Below, piece after piece: positions 35,109 through 46,839 of a stretch of 64,000 nt of DNA; the first letter of the stretch is position 1; each line of letters starts with the position of its first letter. This DNA comes from Fonsecaea monophora (taxonomy: Eukaryota > Ascomycota > Eurotiomycetes > Chaetothyriales > Herpotrichiellaceae). Location of the stretch: positions 62,001-126,000 of the forward strand of contig NW_019173950.1 of NCBI RefSeq assembly GCF_001642475.1. Direction: 5' to 3'. The notes below the pieces were generated by a model. The model was not told where the DNA came from, searched no databases, and saw nothing but the letters and a program-made list of their open reading frames with translations. The position numbers and the translations under genes are program-made.

Positions 35109-38100
35109 CTATCTCCACCGTCTCCCATGGCTTTCCCTTTCACCCTCGACAAGTCCCCTTTCCAGGTCATCTTCGTACTTGTATGTGACTCTCCTTCCAC
35201 TTGTCCCACCACCGCCAGAGGATGAAGCCTGTTTGGCGGCTTTCTCGCGTCGCTGTTGTTCTTTGAGCATACGTTCACGATTCCGTGCTTCGCGCTCGAG
35301 GGTGTGAGGGTCTTTCTCTTCGGGGTGAGCTGACCCTGACCCTGACATTGACTGTGCGGGTGCTGGAGTTACTGTGCCACTGGAGCGATGAGATTGTGAC
35401 CGTCCATTGACCATCGAGGTGTCCAAGCCGTTAGAGTCCTCAACATCACGACGATGATCTTTCTTGTGACGCCGTGACCGATGTCGCGACTCAGGCTCTT
35501 CAGTAATAACCTCGTCCTGCTGTTGGTCATAGTCGTAGTCGTATTCCTGATGTCTGTCTACGTCTTCGCGGTGACGATCGTGTCGAGAGCGCTTCCGATC
35601 CCGGTCCCGATCCCTATGTTTGTCGTCTCGATGCTCTCGCTCCCGGTCTTTGGTCCGTGTCTTCTCCCGATCTCTATCACGGTCGCGGTCGCGGTCATGG
35701 TCTCGCTCACGATCCCTATCGCGGTCTCGATTTCGATCCCGATCGCGGTCCCGATCTCGATCTCTGCCGTCGTGACGAGAGGACTTGCTACTCCGGTGTC
35801 TGCTCTTGCTTTCAGCCTCATACCCATCTCGAGTTGACCTTGTCGATTCCGCGTAGTCGTCCATTTCGTGGTCCTCATCAACGTCCTCGTCGTGACGTCG
35901 CCGTGATGACCGGGATGAATGCTGCTTGGAAGCTCTCTCCTTATCGCCCCGACTGCGTCTCGAAGATGACTTATAATCCCCCGAATCCGATTCGGCGTAG
36001 GATGCTTCCCGCTCGTTCCGATCATAATCATCATAGGTGCCGCGCCTTGACGATTTCCTGGAGGGCTTGTCAGAGTCGCGGTAATCGGACTCGTCTTGCT
36101 CGTCCCCTTCATATCTCAAGTTGGAGTGTTTGTCCTGTACGGATTGTCGTCGAGACCTGTCCCTGTCTTTATCAGGGGTCTTACTACGAGTTCTCTCGAC
36201 ATCTCGAGACTCTGAACGCTGTGACGCCGACATAGATGCTCTTCCCATGATTTGAAACCCGGCTGCTGCAGGTCGCGAAGGCGGTCTGCCGGGCACAGCT
36301 GCTTCACGCATCGCTCTAGGACCGGTTGGTGCCCCGATGACGCCCACGCCTTTGGGTTCCATGGGTGAAGCAATTTGCGGGAATGGCTTTACTGTTGGAG
36401 CAATATGCCCGTTTGGCATCGAAATCGAGCCACGCCCGCGAGAGGAGAATCTACCATGTCCTCGAGAGCGAAAGCCATGATCACCGTATTGAGCCGAGGG
36501 ACCAAGCGGTGCCGACGGTGGTGGCATCGGGCCTTGTAGATCTTCATTGTATGCTTCAGGTATCGGCTTTTCTGCAGGCGTCGTTTGCATAGTCTCAGAA
36601 ACCGGTGGTTGGGCCTTCTCCCCGTCGTCCTGTCCATTAATCCCGTTCACCTTATCAGCTTCCAAAGACTCATCCATAGGTTGAGATTCTAATGCTGTCG
36701 CCACCTCATCACCTCCACTAGCCGCAGAAGCTTCGGAAGTAGCGGTTGTAGTGACAGTCTTTTCGACGGTGATGGGCTTCTGGTAGTCTTCCCCAAGGGC
36801 CTCTTGGACTTCTTCCTGACCGCCAGGGGCGAAGTCATCGTCTTCGTGACCGTCATCAACCGGATCGTGGTTGTTGTCCATGTGTTCTTCTTCGGCCGCC
36901 GCGACTTCGGCGGATGCCGTCTGCATCGTATGAGACTGCACATTGCGGCTATCGAATTGCTTCTGGTTCTGGTATCCCTGTTGGTGGTATTGCGAGAATT
37001 GATTGAAGTTACCGCGGCCTCTCACAAAGCCGCCACGGCCACGACCACGACCTCTGCCATAGCCGCGGCCATAGTAGCCATTTTGAAAATCACCAGAGGT
37101 ATAGGGCTGTTGAAAGTTGCCAGACGGGCCCATATTGAAACCATAGTTGGAACCGAAGTCATTGCCCATGCCATTCGAGAATGCATTTGCATTATTATTC
37201 TGCCACATATTGTTGTTCTGGCCTTCCCAGCCATACATTCCTTGGTTGGCATTGTAGTTCATAGCCATGTTCATGCCATTCATCCCATTCATGTTCATGC
37301 CTCCGTTTGGACCGCCAAATCCGCCAAACATGCCTGCTGACATTGGATTCATTCCCATAGGCATTCCTGTAGAGCAAAGTCAGAAAATGTTGCTAATTGT
37401 GGAGCAGTAGCAAGCTCACCCATCATTGGATTGAAGCCCATCCCGTTTGCCGACATCATTTGCATCATCTGATTGTAATCCATATTGCCGAACCCATTCA
37501 TCATGTTTGAAAAGTCCATGCTATTGAAACCCTCAGTATTACTTTGGCTCACGTCTTGTGAGTTCGGTTTGTTCTCGAAGGAATTGGTAGGCTGAGGAGT
37601 GTCTTCAGTACTCTTCACGCGGGTCGGAAGTGGCTGCAGGTTCTCGTCCTCTGCTTCTACCTGGATGTCGATATCGTCGTCATTATCGGCGGGTTCAGGT
37701 TCAGGTTCCTAATGTGAAGATTAGGAAAAAAGTTGTCATCAAACAGATGGTAGAGCAGGCAATTACCTCAATTGACGGGTGGACATTTCCAGCAAGGGTG
37801 TCTTCACTTTCTGCCACATCCTCTTGTCGCCGCTCCTCCGACACCTCTGCTATTACTCCATCTGTTTGGCTGCCGCCATTCACGACGGGTTTGCCGGCGT
37901 CTGGTGGGTGGACAACCTCATCTTGTCCGACAGATTTGGCCCGCTCATCCACCCTCGTCTTCTCTTGTGCCTTGAGATAAACCTTGATGGTCTTTTGCAT
38001 GGCTTTACTCGGCTTGCAAATGTCATCGGTAAAGGGCCGATGTTCGCACTTGGGACAACTGGAGCCGCGAGTAGTGCTGAAGCCTGTCTAGTGTCAGTCA

Positions 38101-38339
38101 CTCGCCAAGAGGAACAGTTGACACAGTCACTAACATGGTTCGCAGATTCCGACATCGCAGCAAGAGGTTTTGTATGGATTGAGGTTGAAGTTGTGGCAGC
38201 GCGTGCATTTCAATTTCTCTGGCACTTTGTCCAAATCCAGGGAACTGAAGAGGTTAGCGCAGGAAAGGCCAAAGGCGTGCGATCTCCAAACATACTTGAG
38301 GACATTGGTCAATGATGTATCTAACGCAACAGCGGCCAT
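35109..38339 (-). CDS. RING-like zinc-finger protein with RGG and Arg-Asp repeats
   Basis: Five exons: 38339..38296, 38244..38135, 38083..37767, 37708..37420 and 37366..35109 (1005 aa); all junctions are in phase. Near the N-terminus a compact Cys pattern, KCTRCHNF, TSCCDVGICEPC and SCPKCEHRPF (about 26-70), followed by CKPSKAMQKTIKVYL, resembles the RING of RBBP6/Mpe1, a polyadenylation-linked family. However, the ubiquitin-like DWNN domain of those proteins is missing. Next come an acidic linker, a Met/Asn/Gly-rich region (about 220-340), RGRGRGRGGF-type RGG repeats, an acidic block, and a C-terminal third full of Arg-Asp, Arg-Ser and Arg-Glu dipeptides. This layout suggests a nuclear RNA-processing factor, possibly an E3 ligase. 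That role is inference. Confidence 0.85.
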
Positions 38340-39037
38340 ATTGAACAGAGGTCAAGGGACAGTCTGGCTGTTCCTGATTGTGAGGGAGTGAACCAGGCCT
38401 GCGATTTGGACGAAGGAATGGAAAGATCAAACGCCATTAGATGACAACAGGCAGGGGCGTCGCCGGCCTTGTGTGACACGATCACTAGACTATAAATGAC
38501 AAAAATTTACAATCATATCAGAATAAAAAGGTTGGACATGTCAAGGACGGGATGGTAGCGATGGGAAAGGAAGTTTTCAGTTGGTAGTTTTGCGCAGCCG
38601 GGGTTGCCAGGCTGAGAGCCACCAAAGCCTGAACCAGCCTGGGCGAAAGGCTCTCAAAGGCGAAAAAAGGACCGTCGGGGCTGCAGGAGCCTCTCTGCCT
38701 CTCCACCTTACGCTAGGACCGATATAGCTTAGTGTAGCATCCGATCTCTATGCTATGCTCACCAGGGCTGAATCGCCCCTCAGAAAATGTACCTGTAAGA
38801 AAATGGCTAAATGGGCAGATCTCAATTCCGCCAGTCCGATACTTGGCTTCAACGTTAGCATTAGTAGACGTGACGCTTACACTTTGGATTTGTACCTTTG
38901 GATAGACTCTACCCATACCAGTATCTCCTGGTCTGCACCTCTCTCTATTTTGTTTCATTTGATCGCCTTTGAACACATGGGATGCGATGCATACTTGACG
39001 GTCAATCCATATCTGAGCAATATACAAATAGCCCAAG
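38340..39037. other. Divergent promoter region
   Basis: Lies between the RING-like gene and the alpha/beta hydrolase, which point away from each other. No gene is seen. Confidence 0.5.
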
Positions 39038-40349
39038 ATGATCCTGGGACCAATCAATGGGATTGATTGCGTCGCTTTTGTCATTTTCTTAATCCCACAA
39101 CTACTCTACCAAGTAGACATCAAAGAGCTACTTGGTGTGATACTCAGAGTAATCCCATTTTTGAGTAGGGAAACCGCATGGATCTTTGTGCGGATGGCCA
39201 CAGTATACTAACCACTCGGGACAGTTCTTAAACTTCCCTATCAGCTGCTACATGAACGGTATTATATAAAAAGACACCTTCGATCGCCCTTCACACAGCA
39301 TGCCACGCTCTTCCAGGACGTGGTCATTCGCTGCGTTCGATATGCGTTCGCAAAGATCCCTGCCAGTATAGGGAGAGTCTTCTTTTCCAAATGGGTCGCA
39401 TATCCATTCTTCCGATTCCGCCTGTTGCGACACGGGCTTCTGCACTGTCCCATGTTTTATGGGGAAGTCATCAGACATGGTGCTAGAGGTCTCTGGATAG
39501 TTGACGATCCGGACTGCGACCCTGACATCATAATATACTATGCTCATGGTTAGTTAACGAACGTCATTTGCCTGGAGAGAGGGTGTTAGCTGATGCTTGT
39601 GTTTAGGTGGGGGGTTCTCCATGGGTTCGGCATATTTCTATCTCGAATTTCTCATGGCTTGGACAACTCGATTGAAAGAAAGTGGGTTCAAGAATCCAGC
39701 GGTTTTTGCATTGGAATATACTCTTGTCCCGGACGCGCAGTGGCCAATTCAGTTTAATGAAACCCGTGCAGGATATGATTTTCTTCGGGATAGGTTCGGG
39801 CATGGGTCGGCAGCAAAGATCTGTGTGAGCGGTGATTCAGCAGGTGCAAGTCTTATCCTGAGCATGCTTCTCCAGCCAGGTCATCTCGAACAAGATACTC
39901 AGCTCCAGTCACGGTATCGACCAGGTTTAGCTGTACTGATCTCGCCTTGGACCCATCTAGTGTCGAACCTGAACCAGAATACACCCAGTGACTACCTGGA
40001 TCGCAACAGCTTACATCTGTACGCAACACAATATGCAGGGGAGGCGACGATGACGGACAGTGTCATCTCTCCGGGTCTCTGTACGGGGCGCTGGAAACAA
40101 GCCTCGCCACTGAACGGGTTTCGCATCGTATACGGCGCAGAAGAGGTCTTTGCTCCCGGCATTCAAGCGATGGCTGATTGCATTAAGAAAAATGGCGCCA
40201 CAGTTAAGGTCCACGAGCGAGAGGCAGGCATTCACGCCTGGCCTGTGGTGAACTTGTTCCTCGGAAGCACACGAGATGAACGGCTGCAGGGACTTGACAT
40301 CATGACTGATTTCATCCTGTCCTCCAGCCTTGCATCGGGTTTGCATTAG
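39038..40349 (+). CDS. HSL-type alpha/beta hydrolase (esterase/lipase)
   Basis: Exons are 39038..39164, 39225..39548 and 39607..40349 (397 aa). Introns of 60 and 58 nt join in phase, and the second junction rebuilds the oxyanion-hole motif HGGGFSMG, a strong check of the model. The N-terminal 30 residues hold a hydrophobic helix (CVAFVIFLIPQLL), probably a membrane anchor. The catalytic Ser is in the GDSAG elbow (CVSGDSAGASLI). The His is likely that of AGIHAWPVV near the C-terminus, and the acid residue lies around YGAEEVFAPG. The fold belongs to alpha/beta hydrolase_3 (hormone-sensitive lipase group). The substrate is unknown; short acyl esters or steryl/lipid esters are typical. Without the first two exons the protein would lack its oxyanion hole. 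Confidence 0.9.
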
Positions 40350-41555
40350 AATTGTGCGCTAATGGCCTGCTCACATCTTCATAGAATCCACTCACGCCAT
40401 CAGATTAGATCAAGTTTGGAAAGGTCTTTCATTGATGACAGTTGGACTAGCAAAACGACGACCACAGCCATGTGAGCCGGGTTGTTGTTCTGCAATCTTG
40501 TCTTCAACTGCTATCTCCAGATCGCTCTATCATCATTTGACAGTCAATGATTCACGAAGTTGCAGGCACCAAGCGGATATTTTTCCAAGGTCATTCTTCT
40601 TCCTATTGGCGTTACTGTCGCAAAAGCGAAAGCACGTGTCGGGGACACGCGTCTGAAAATTGATCCCCGTGTCATAATCTCAAAAGTGACTGGGAAAAAA
40701 AGTGGATTGGTTATTCTCAAGGCCTTGGCTTTCGTATCGCCATCGCCGGGGTCCGGCTAAAATCTATAGGAGGATGACATGGGACATGCAGAAATTGTTC
40801 TGGGGGACGCAGGGGCCAGCAGGGTCTTTCAATGGGAGAAATGGACGAAGGAGACCGTAAAGTTTGCAAAGCGCAGAGGTGGGATTGTGGATTCGCAAAA
40901 AAAATAAGGCAGGGCGTCACAGTTGGAGTTGGCTCGATTGATTGGACCGTGGCCTTTAGCGTGTTTCTGGGCCTGTTGATCTGATCATCGGATGGCTGAG
41001 ACGCCCACAAAAGCCCTGACCTCAGCTTTTATAAGGCCCCTCTGACCCCTCAGCTGCACGTCTCTGAACTACATGACTCGGTCTTGCTCAGGAGTCAAGA
41101 CACAGAAATCCCAGCCTATCCGGATTTACGTTATTCCGTCTTCCTCTTAGCACGTGACTCTGGTTGCCCACCTCGCCGCCTCAAACTCCCTCCTTGTCGT
41201 CATTCTCCCTAGGCTGCTAGGTGGTGACTTGGTAACTCTGTTACCATTTGTGTGTACCTCGTACCGCACCCGGGTACCATTGTACCACTTCACGCTCCTA
41301 CCAACCTCTCTCCTCTGGCTTGACGGCTTGAACTGGTTCTTCCCTTCACATATTCCCTCCCGATCACTTTCCATCACCAACAACAATCATGGTCGGCCCA
41401 GTCTGAACCAACAAAGGACGCTGTTGTCTATTCAAAATGACTAGTTGCCCATCGCACACGCTCCACTTCACCGTCACCAATACTAGTACTGCACCAAATC
41501 TTACCCCCCGGGATTCCTGCACCACCATCCAGCTGCACCCTTCATTCGCCGAGCA
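40350..41555. other. Intergenic, hydrolase to NC2-alpha
   Basis: 3' flank of the hydrolase and a pyrimidine-rich promoter/leader for the next gene (about 41150-41555), with several GTACC elements. No protein-like frame. Confidence 0.5.
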
Positions 41556-42640
41556 ATGAATGAAGAACACGACAACCCGAACTCCGAGTCATCATACCGT
41601 CCTTCCAGTCCAGATTTATCAGGCTTCACTTTTGCAAACGCCCCACTGCCCAGACTAACCCGAATTCCAAGCTACCACGCACCAGACTCCAATTTCCCTT
41701 CGGGTCATTCGTTCACTCCTCGAGGTAGCTACGACGCCTCGCCGTTTTTCTCCCCTTCGACAGCGACATCCACCGCTCCTTCGGCGTCGTATTTTGGCTC
41801 TCGCCCTCAATCACAAAGCGCCCAAGTCAATTTTCCCCCTCAGACTTTTCGCACTCCGAGCTTTCCAGGACAGACTCCTACCCAATATCTTTCAGAGGGT
41901 TCGTTTCAACAACATTTCGCTCAACCATATAGTAGTCCGCCAGTGACTCACTACTCTCAGTCTGCGTTTGGTCCCCATTTGGGTACAGGCCAGAGCCAGC
42001 CACCGCAGCCATCCCTGCCCGTATATCCTTACGCAGACATGCCTCCTCGCACGCGGCAACAGAAAGCCGCTGAGGCACTGGAACAAGACTACGGTCTCAA
42101 CGCCGCAACGAGAAATGTCATCCAACCTAAGGTAGAGCAACCCCAATCTGTACAACCGGTCATGCCTATCGCCACGGCAGACCCTTCTTTTGGGATCGAT
42201 GTGAGAACGAAATTTCCTGTTGCACGAATCAAGCGCATCATGCAAGCAGACGAAGATGTAGGCAAGGTTGCTCAAGCAACTCCCACGGCAGTTTGTGAGT
42301 TCTGGAATATTACCTCCACTGCCCCCTTCATTACTCTAACTCTTACATAGCCAAAGCGTTGGAGCTTTTCATGATCACTTTAGTCTCTAAGGGTGCGGCA
42401 GAGGCAAGAGCAAACAGCTCAAAACGAGTCACGGCACAGCATCTCAAGGCCGCACTGATGAAGGATGGGCAGTTCGACTTTTTGAACGACATTTGTGAGG
42501 CTATCCCTGATGAAGGCTCCAAGAAAGGCAGGGCCAAGTCGGAGGCCAAGAGTGAAGATAGTGAAGAAGATATCAGACCCAAAGGCAAAGGGAAAGGGGG
42601 GAAGAAGAGGAAAGCGGAAACTGACGATGAAAGTGACTGA
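41556..42640 (+). CDS. BUR6: NC2-alpha (DRAP1/Bur6) histone-fold transcription regulator
   Basis: Alpha subunit of negative cofactor 2, which with NC2-beta binds TBP on promoters and blocks TFIIB/TFIIA entry. Exons are 41556..42294 and 42351..42640 (342 aa); the 56-nt intron splits a Ser codon inside the fold. The histone fold (about 218-310) is clear: TKFPVARIKRIMQADEDVGK, SKALELFMITLVSKGAAEA and RVTAQHLKAALMKDGQFDFL, very close to DRAP1. Residues 1-210 are a disordered Ser/Pro/Gln/Tyr-rich extension not present in yeast Bur6 or human DRAP1 in front of the fold. The tail is acidic then Lys/Gly-rich, a likely nuclear localisation signal. The related CHRAC15/Dpb3 fold is a less good fit because of the FDFL-containing last helix. 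Confidence 0.93.
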
Positions 42641-42864
42641 TATGAAATCATTCGCTCGATGAGCTATGAAGAGTTTTGTATGATCATGAAGACGACCTTG
42701 ACAATCTGAGCGTTATACTGGCTGGAGCGACAGCCATGGAGGGAAAGACTGCTTCGGTCAGATGGGGAATCCGACCGCCCAAACATAACGACCACATATG
42801 GATGAACCCGTCGAATAATAGTTCCCCGCATCGATCACACAAACGCATCATCCTTGATGGTCCA

Positions 42865-43650
42865 TCATGGTCCTTCCTCTCCATCACCTCCGTCATAACC
42901 ACCTGCACTGCGATGTCTTCGGCTCGGAGACGGGGTGTTATTCCGCCACGGCCACGGCGCTTGAGTCACCAGCGCCACAAGGATGATAACTCCAATAAGG
43001 CTGGTAAATCCCAAGGCAATCCACCCGACAACAGCGGTATACGCAACCACCACAAGGCATAGCAGCGCAAAAGCCCCGATGATGAGACCGCCCATCAGCG
43101 CCGCTGCAATTATGGCGTATCTCTGAACGCTCCGTTGCGATGTCTTCCCATTCAGCCCATCCCAGTCTGCAATCCAGTGGTCTTTGAAGAAGGTCAAGAT
43201 AGTGGAGCCAAGTGAAGCAATTGCCAACGCAAGAAGGAACAAGAGCCAACTAATGGCCAGGAATCCTTGTATCTGGTCCACGTTGAAGACTGGCCGTCTT
43301 GTTCGAGGGGTGGAGGTGTTGTTGGACAAGACATAGGAGAAGGTGATACTCGCGCCCAGGGTCGATATGCCAATGATCGTGGTGAAGACACCATTATAGA
43401 ATGTTGTGACTGATGAACCAGGGTGTTTGGTAATGGGTCGAATGTGTGAGAGAGAATGGCCGTGCTCAGAGTAGATCCCGGTATGCGTTTTTGTTGGGTT
43501 GATGACACCGACGGAAGGTAAGGGACCCGGGTTGTATACATCCTCCAGGCCTTCGTCTTTGGAGGCTGCCCGCTCCTGTGCTCGAGCTTCGGGTGTTTTA
43601 GAGGACATGGGGGCCACACCTGGTGCATTTAGATTTGAGGGACCCTCCAT
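42865..43650 (-). CDS. Four-helix membrane protein, unknown function
   Basis: A single-exon 261-aa protein from the ATG at 43650. I do not recognise the family. The N-terminal 75 residues are hydrophilic. Four hydrophobic segments follow: TTFYNGVFTTIIGISTLGAS (about 81-100), FLAISWLLFLLALAIASLG (about 130-148), IIAAALMGGLIIGAFALLCL (about 179-198, running on into a VVVAYTAVV stretch) and ALGFTSLIGVIILVALVTQ (about 212-230). The short basic tail contains RRHRSAGG and ends in a Gly/Asp-rich run. The gene converges on the NC2-alpha gene, whose stop lies 225 nt away. The topology suggests a tetraspan protein of plasma or internal membranes. Confidence 0.75.
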   Translation of the reverse strand: MEGPSNLNAPGVAPMSSKTPEARAQERAASKDEGLEDVYNPGPLPSVGVINPTKTHTGIYSEHGHSLSHIRPITKHPGSSVTTFYNGVFTTIIGISTLGASITFSYVLSNNTSTPRTRRPVFNVDQIQGFLAISWLLFLLALAIASLGSTILTFFKDHWIADWDGLNGKTSQRSVQRYAIIAAALMGGLIIGAFALLCLVVVAYTAVVGWIALGFTSLIGVIILVALVTQAPWPWRNNTPSPSRRHRSAGGYDGGDGEEGP

Positions 43651-44020
43651 AGTGAGGATAGAAGTGTCCCCAGCTTCTGATGTATGAGTAGATCGGAGTC
43701 GGAAAAGGGTTCACACCAGACTCACTCAATACTGGCAAATGGTACTGTCTAATTCAGCAAAATCTGTAGCAGAGAGAGAGAAAGCAAGAACAGCAGCAGA
43801 AGAAGATCCTTTATCTAGTTGTTCAGAGGTTTGCCAGGGAAGCTGCGTCTGGCCTCAACAGCGGAAGTTGTGACCAGACATCGGGCTAGCACCGTACATA
43901 GTCTCAACGGCTCCTCCGACAACTACTGATTCAAGTCCTCTTCATCTGGATTCTCCTTTCGACATAATCATCCGACCATACCTCTTACCCCTATGAACGT
44001 TCCAAAATGAGGCAAAGGGC
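43651..44020. other. Divergent promoter region
   Basis: A 370-nt gap shared by the promoters of the minus-strand membrane protein and the plus-strand FHIP gene. An AG/GA-rich tract lies at 43770-43805. Confidence 0.5.
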
Positions 44021-46708
44021 ATGGATATCGTGAGTTGCTTACCCAAGATGCATGCTGTGCAAGGACTGAAGAGTCTAACGTCAAGATGGCTGGCTAGCTC
44101 ACTCGCCTGATTGCCGGTACTGGTTCATACCAGACAAAACAAAGGACAAATACACCAGCAGAGCGCCTTGCATCTTGCAAGAGCATCTGCAATGCCTTGA
44201 CTGTGAGTGCGCTTCCCTTCCTGCGAACTTTGTCTCATTGACGCGGTGAAGCACACCTGGCGCAGCGGAAGCCTCGAGCGCGAAGATGAAGCCGCCCTGA
44301 CATACACTGTCAAACTCCTTCAACGCCTCGAAGGCATTCTCCACGACGAGTCGCGCAGAGCCGCGCCGCACTCCTGCCTGCGCTATGTTGCCTCGAGCCA
44401 GACCTACATTATAATCACCAAGCTCGCCGTGTCCTCTGCCAACCCCGATATCATCAAGTCCTCTGCTCAACTCTTCCACATCCTCATTAATGGCGAAGCC
44501 GAAGGACTGCTTGACAGCAAATTGTTCACAAGGTCTCTGTTAGATTTGGTATGCTTTGCTACAATAGGAGGGAAGATCATTGTCGAGGAACGTCTAGAAA
44601 CAGACCTGGTGGAATTGCTGTTCGAGATTGCTACCAAGATCCGGCTCGACCCAGACATCCTTCCTGCTTGGTTCTATCCAGGTCGAGAAACAACACGCGG
44701 GCGCAACGCTGCAGACGACTCTAGGAGAAGTCAATTTCCTCTGTTCCATGTGCTAGTGCAATACGTTCACCACGATGGCCCGGTGGGTGACTTTGCTCGC
44801 ACGGCGTTGTTATACTTGACGGAAACCGCCTCCAGATCCAAGCCGTTGGAAACATGGATGATCGAGAGTGACCTGGCACCTCAGATGGCTAGTGGGTTGG
44901 GTGCCCTATACAGCAGGCTCAGCAGACAATCAACTTCACTTAGTGGCCAAGCCTCCGCGCCTGCTATTGTCTCTCTTTCGGATCGTTCAGAAACGCTTGC
45001 TTCGCTCACAACAGTACCACAAGTCTTTCAGCAAGATATCAAAGCCTTCTTCACTTATCTGGCGTTCTGGCAGGATACACTGAACCACTGCAAGTCGGCA
45101 GAAGTCAGTGATACTTTGCTGGACCATTTTCAGATACTCTTTGTCCAACAACTCCTTTATCCTTCGCTCTTGGAGTCATCCGATGTTGAAGGTGGCTCTA
45201 CCGCCGCGGTCATAACCCATCTGTCCCGGATTCTGATTGCTCTTGACCACGAACAGCTCGTGGATCGCATCCTGCGCTACCTTTTGGCGTCACCAAGCAT
45301 GCCCCGCGGCCCCGCGGAGAGAAGCCATCGAAGACAGAGGATGTCTGTTAGCCGACGGAAGTCCATCGATCATTTAAAGGCCCTTGCAGAGGTCGCCGAC
45401 AGCCCTTCCCCGAATCTTTTCGATCTTCTCGACTTGATGGTAATGAGCCTCAGATCTCGTCATTCAGAAACCGTCAATGCTTGTCTGAAGCTATTATCAG
45501 TGATCATTGCGAATCACCATTGTCATGTCCTCACGAATCTTTTCAAACTTGAGCCAACAACTGCGTCTCCAGCTCAACGTGGAGTAGAGCATCTGAACAG
45601 CTCCTTGCTCAAATTGTTTGACTACGCTGCTGCGATAGCCAAAAACCCCGAGATGGATGAGTCATATCAAGCAGCATTGCTGGACGAGCAGATTCTACTG
45701 GAGCAGCACAGTTGCCTCCGCATGAACCGAGCGGATGTGGACCAAATAGACGAACGAGACATGTCCATTGCCCAAGAGTGCAAGCTCTTTGAAGCTCTCC
45801 TCACATTGCTGCGAAGTTTTTTTGCAAATGACACTGTCACGAATCTTTATCTGACTGAGGCTGTCATGGCCTTGGCTGCTTGTGAGCATATGAATCTGCA
45901 AGGGTGGCTTCTGCGGCCAGGGAACGAGACCGACAGTCAAGACTGTTCCTCGAGCAACATTACTTTCATCATTGGTGAACTTATAGAGCAAGTTCGTCAA
46001 TGGCGCTCACAATTTCCCGAATGGGACGAGCTTGTCCTTCGAAGGAGAATGGAACTGTCAGAGGATGACACGCTCACCAATCCTCAAAACCCGGTGAACT
46101 CGTCATGGCGGACGAAAGAGACTGGTTCGGACCTCAGAAGCACCTCGCCTTCTGTTGGGAAATCTCAGTCACCACCAGCAACTCCAAGAGGGCGAAAGGT
46201 AACGACAAGAGATTTTGGGTCCATCGACGGTGCTTTATCGAGGCCTGAAACACATCGGAGCAGCTTAACTGAGCGCACTCTCGGCCATTCTCCCCTGAGG
46301 CAATCAACACCGGCTCAACTCGGGGAAAGCGAGGGGTCAACACAGCAGCCAGCTTCTTTGGTGCCACCGCCATCGATCCCCCTTTTAAAAACACAAGTTA
46401 CTCTGTTTAATTTTCGGGCGCCCGAAGAGGCTTCAGAATCACTCCCTGTACACGCAGGCCGCAAACAAACTTCAAGTCCTCCTGGTGATCAACGTCGCGC
46501 TTTGTTGGATGCCAGTGGTGAATCTGGAGCTGCAACTCCGAGCGGCACAGATGACTGGTCATTGAGCCCAAGGAATCACGTCAGTCTCAGCCATGTACTG
46601 ACCAACGCTATCATCCTTCAGGAGTTTGTTCTCGAGATTGCAGCAATTGTGCAGCTGCGGGCTACGTTCTTTGGCGAGGTCGAGTTTACGGCGAAAAGCT
46701 CGGATTAG
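44021..46708 (+). CDS. FHIP-family protein (FTS/Hook/FHIP complex subunit)
   Basis: Homologue of FHIP proteins (fungal FhipA, animal FHIP/RAI16), which bridge Hook to early endosomes so that dynein can move them. Exons are 44021..44029, 44098..44202 and 44252..46708 (856 aa). The first exon encodes only MDI; introns are 68 nt (GTGAGT, TCTAAC branch site) and 49 nt. The joined N-terminus reads MDILTRLIAGTGS, then ERLASCKSICNALTHTWRSG, and fits the family start, whereas the raw frame begins at a GTG that lies in intron 2. The helical core (about 35-480) carries YIIITKLAVSSANPDIIKSS and LFHILINGEAEGLLDSKLF. The C-terminal part is Ser/Pro-rich with a conserved final helix, SHVLTNAIILQEFVLEIAAI. 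The identity is good and the tiny first exon is inference. Confidence 0.88.
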
Positions 46709-46839
46709 TGGTTGTGAAAAAGACCAGAGCAAGGTCCGGCGGAAATGCAGGTGTTGAGTTCCATGTTTATCAGTTTAAAGATACCCTTCCACAACGTCGT
46801 ATGCTGCTTTCGGGCTATTGCAGAGTAGGTCATCAAACG

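Noticed and set aside
44207..44251. FHIP start at the GTG opening the long frame
   Set aside because: GTG lies in a GTGAGT intron; phase-correct upstream exons give the expected N-terminus.
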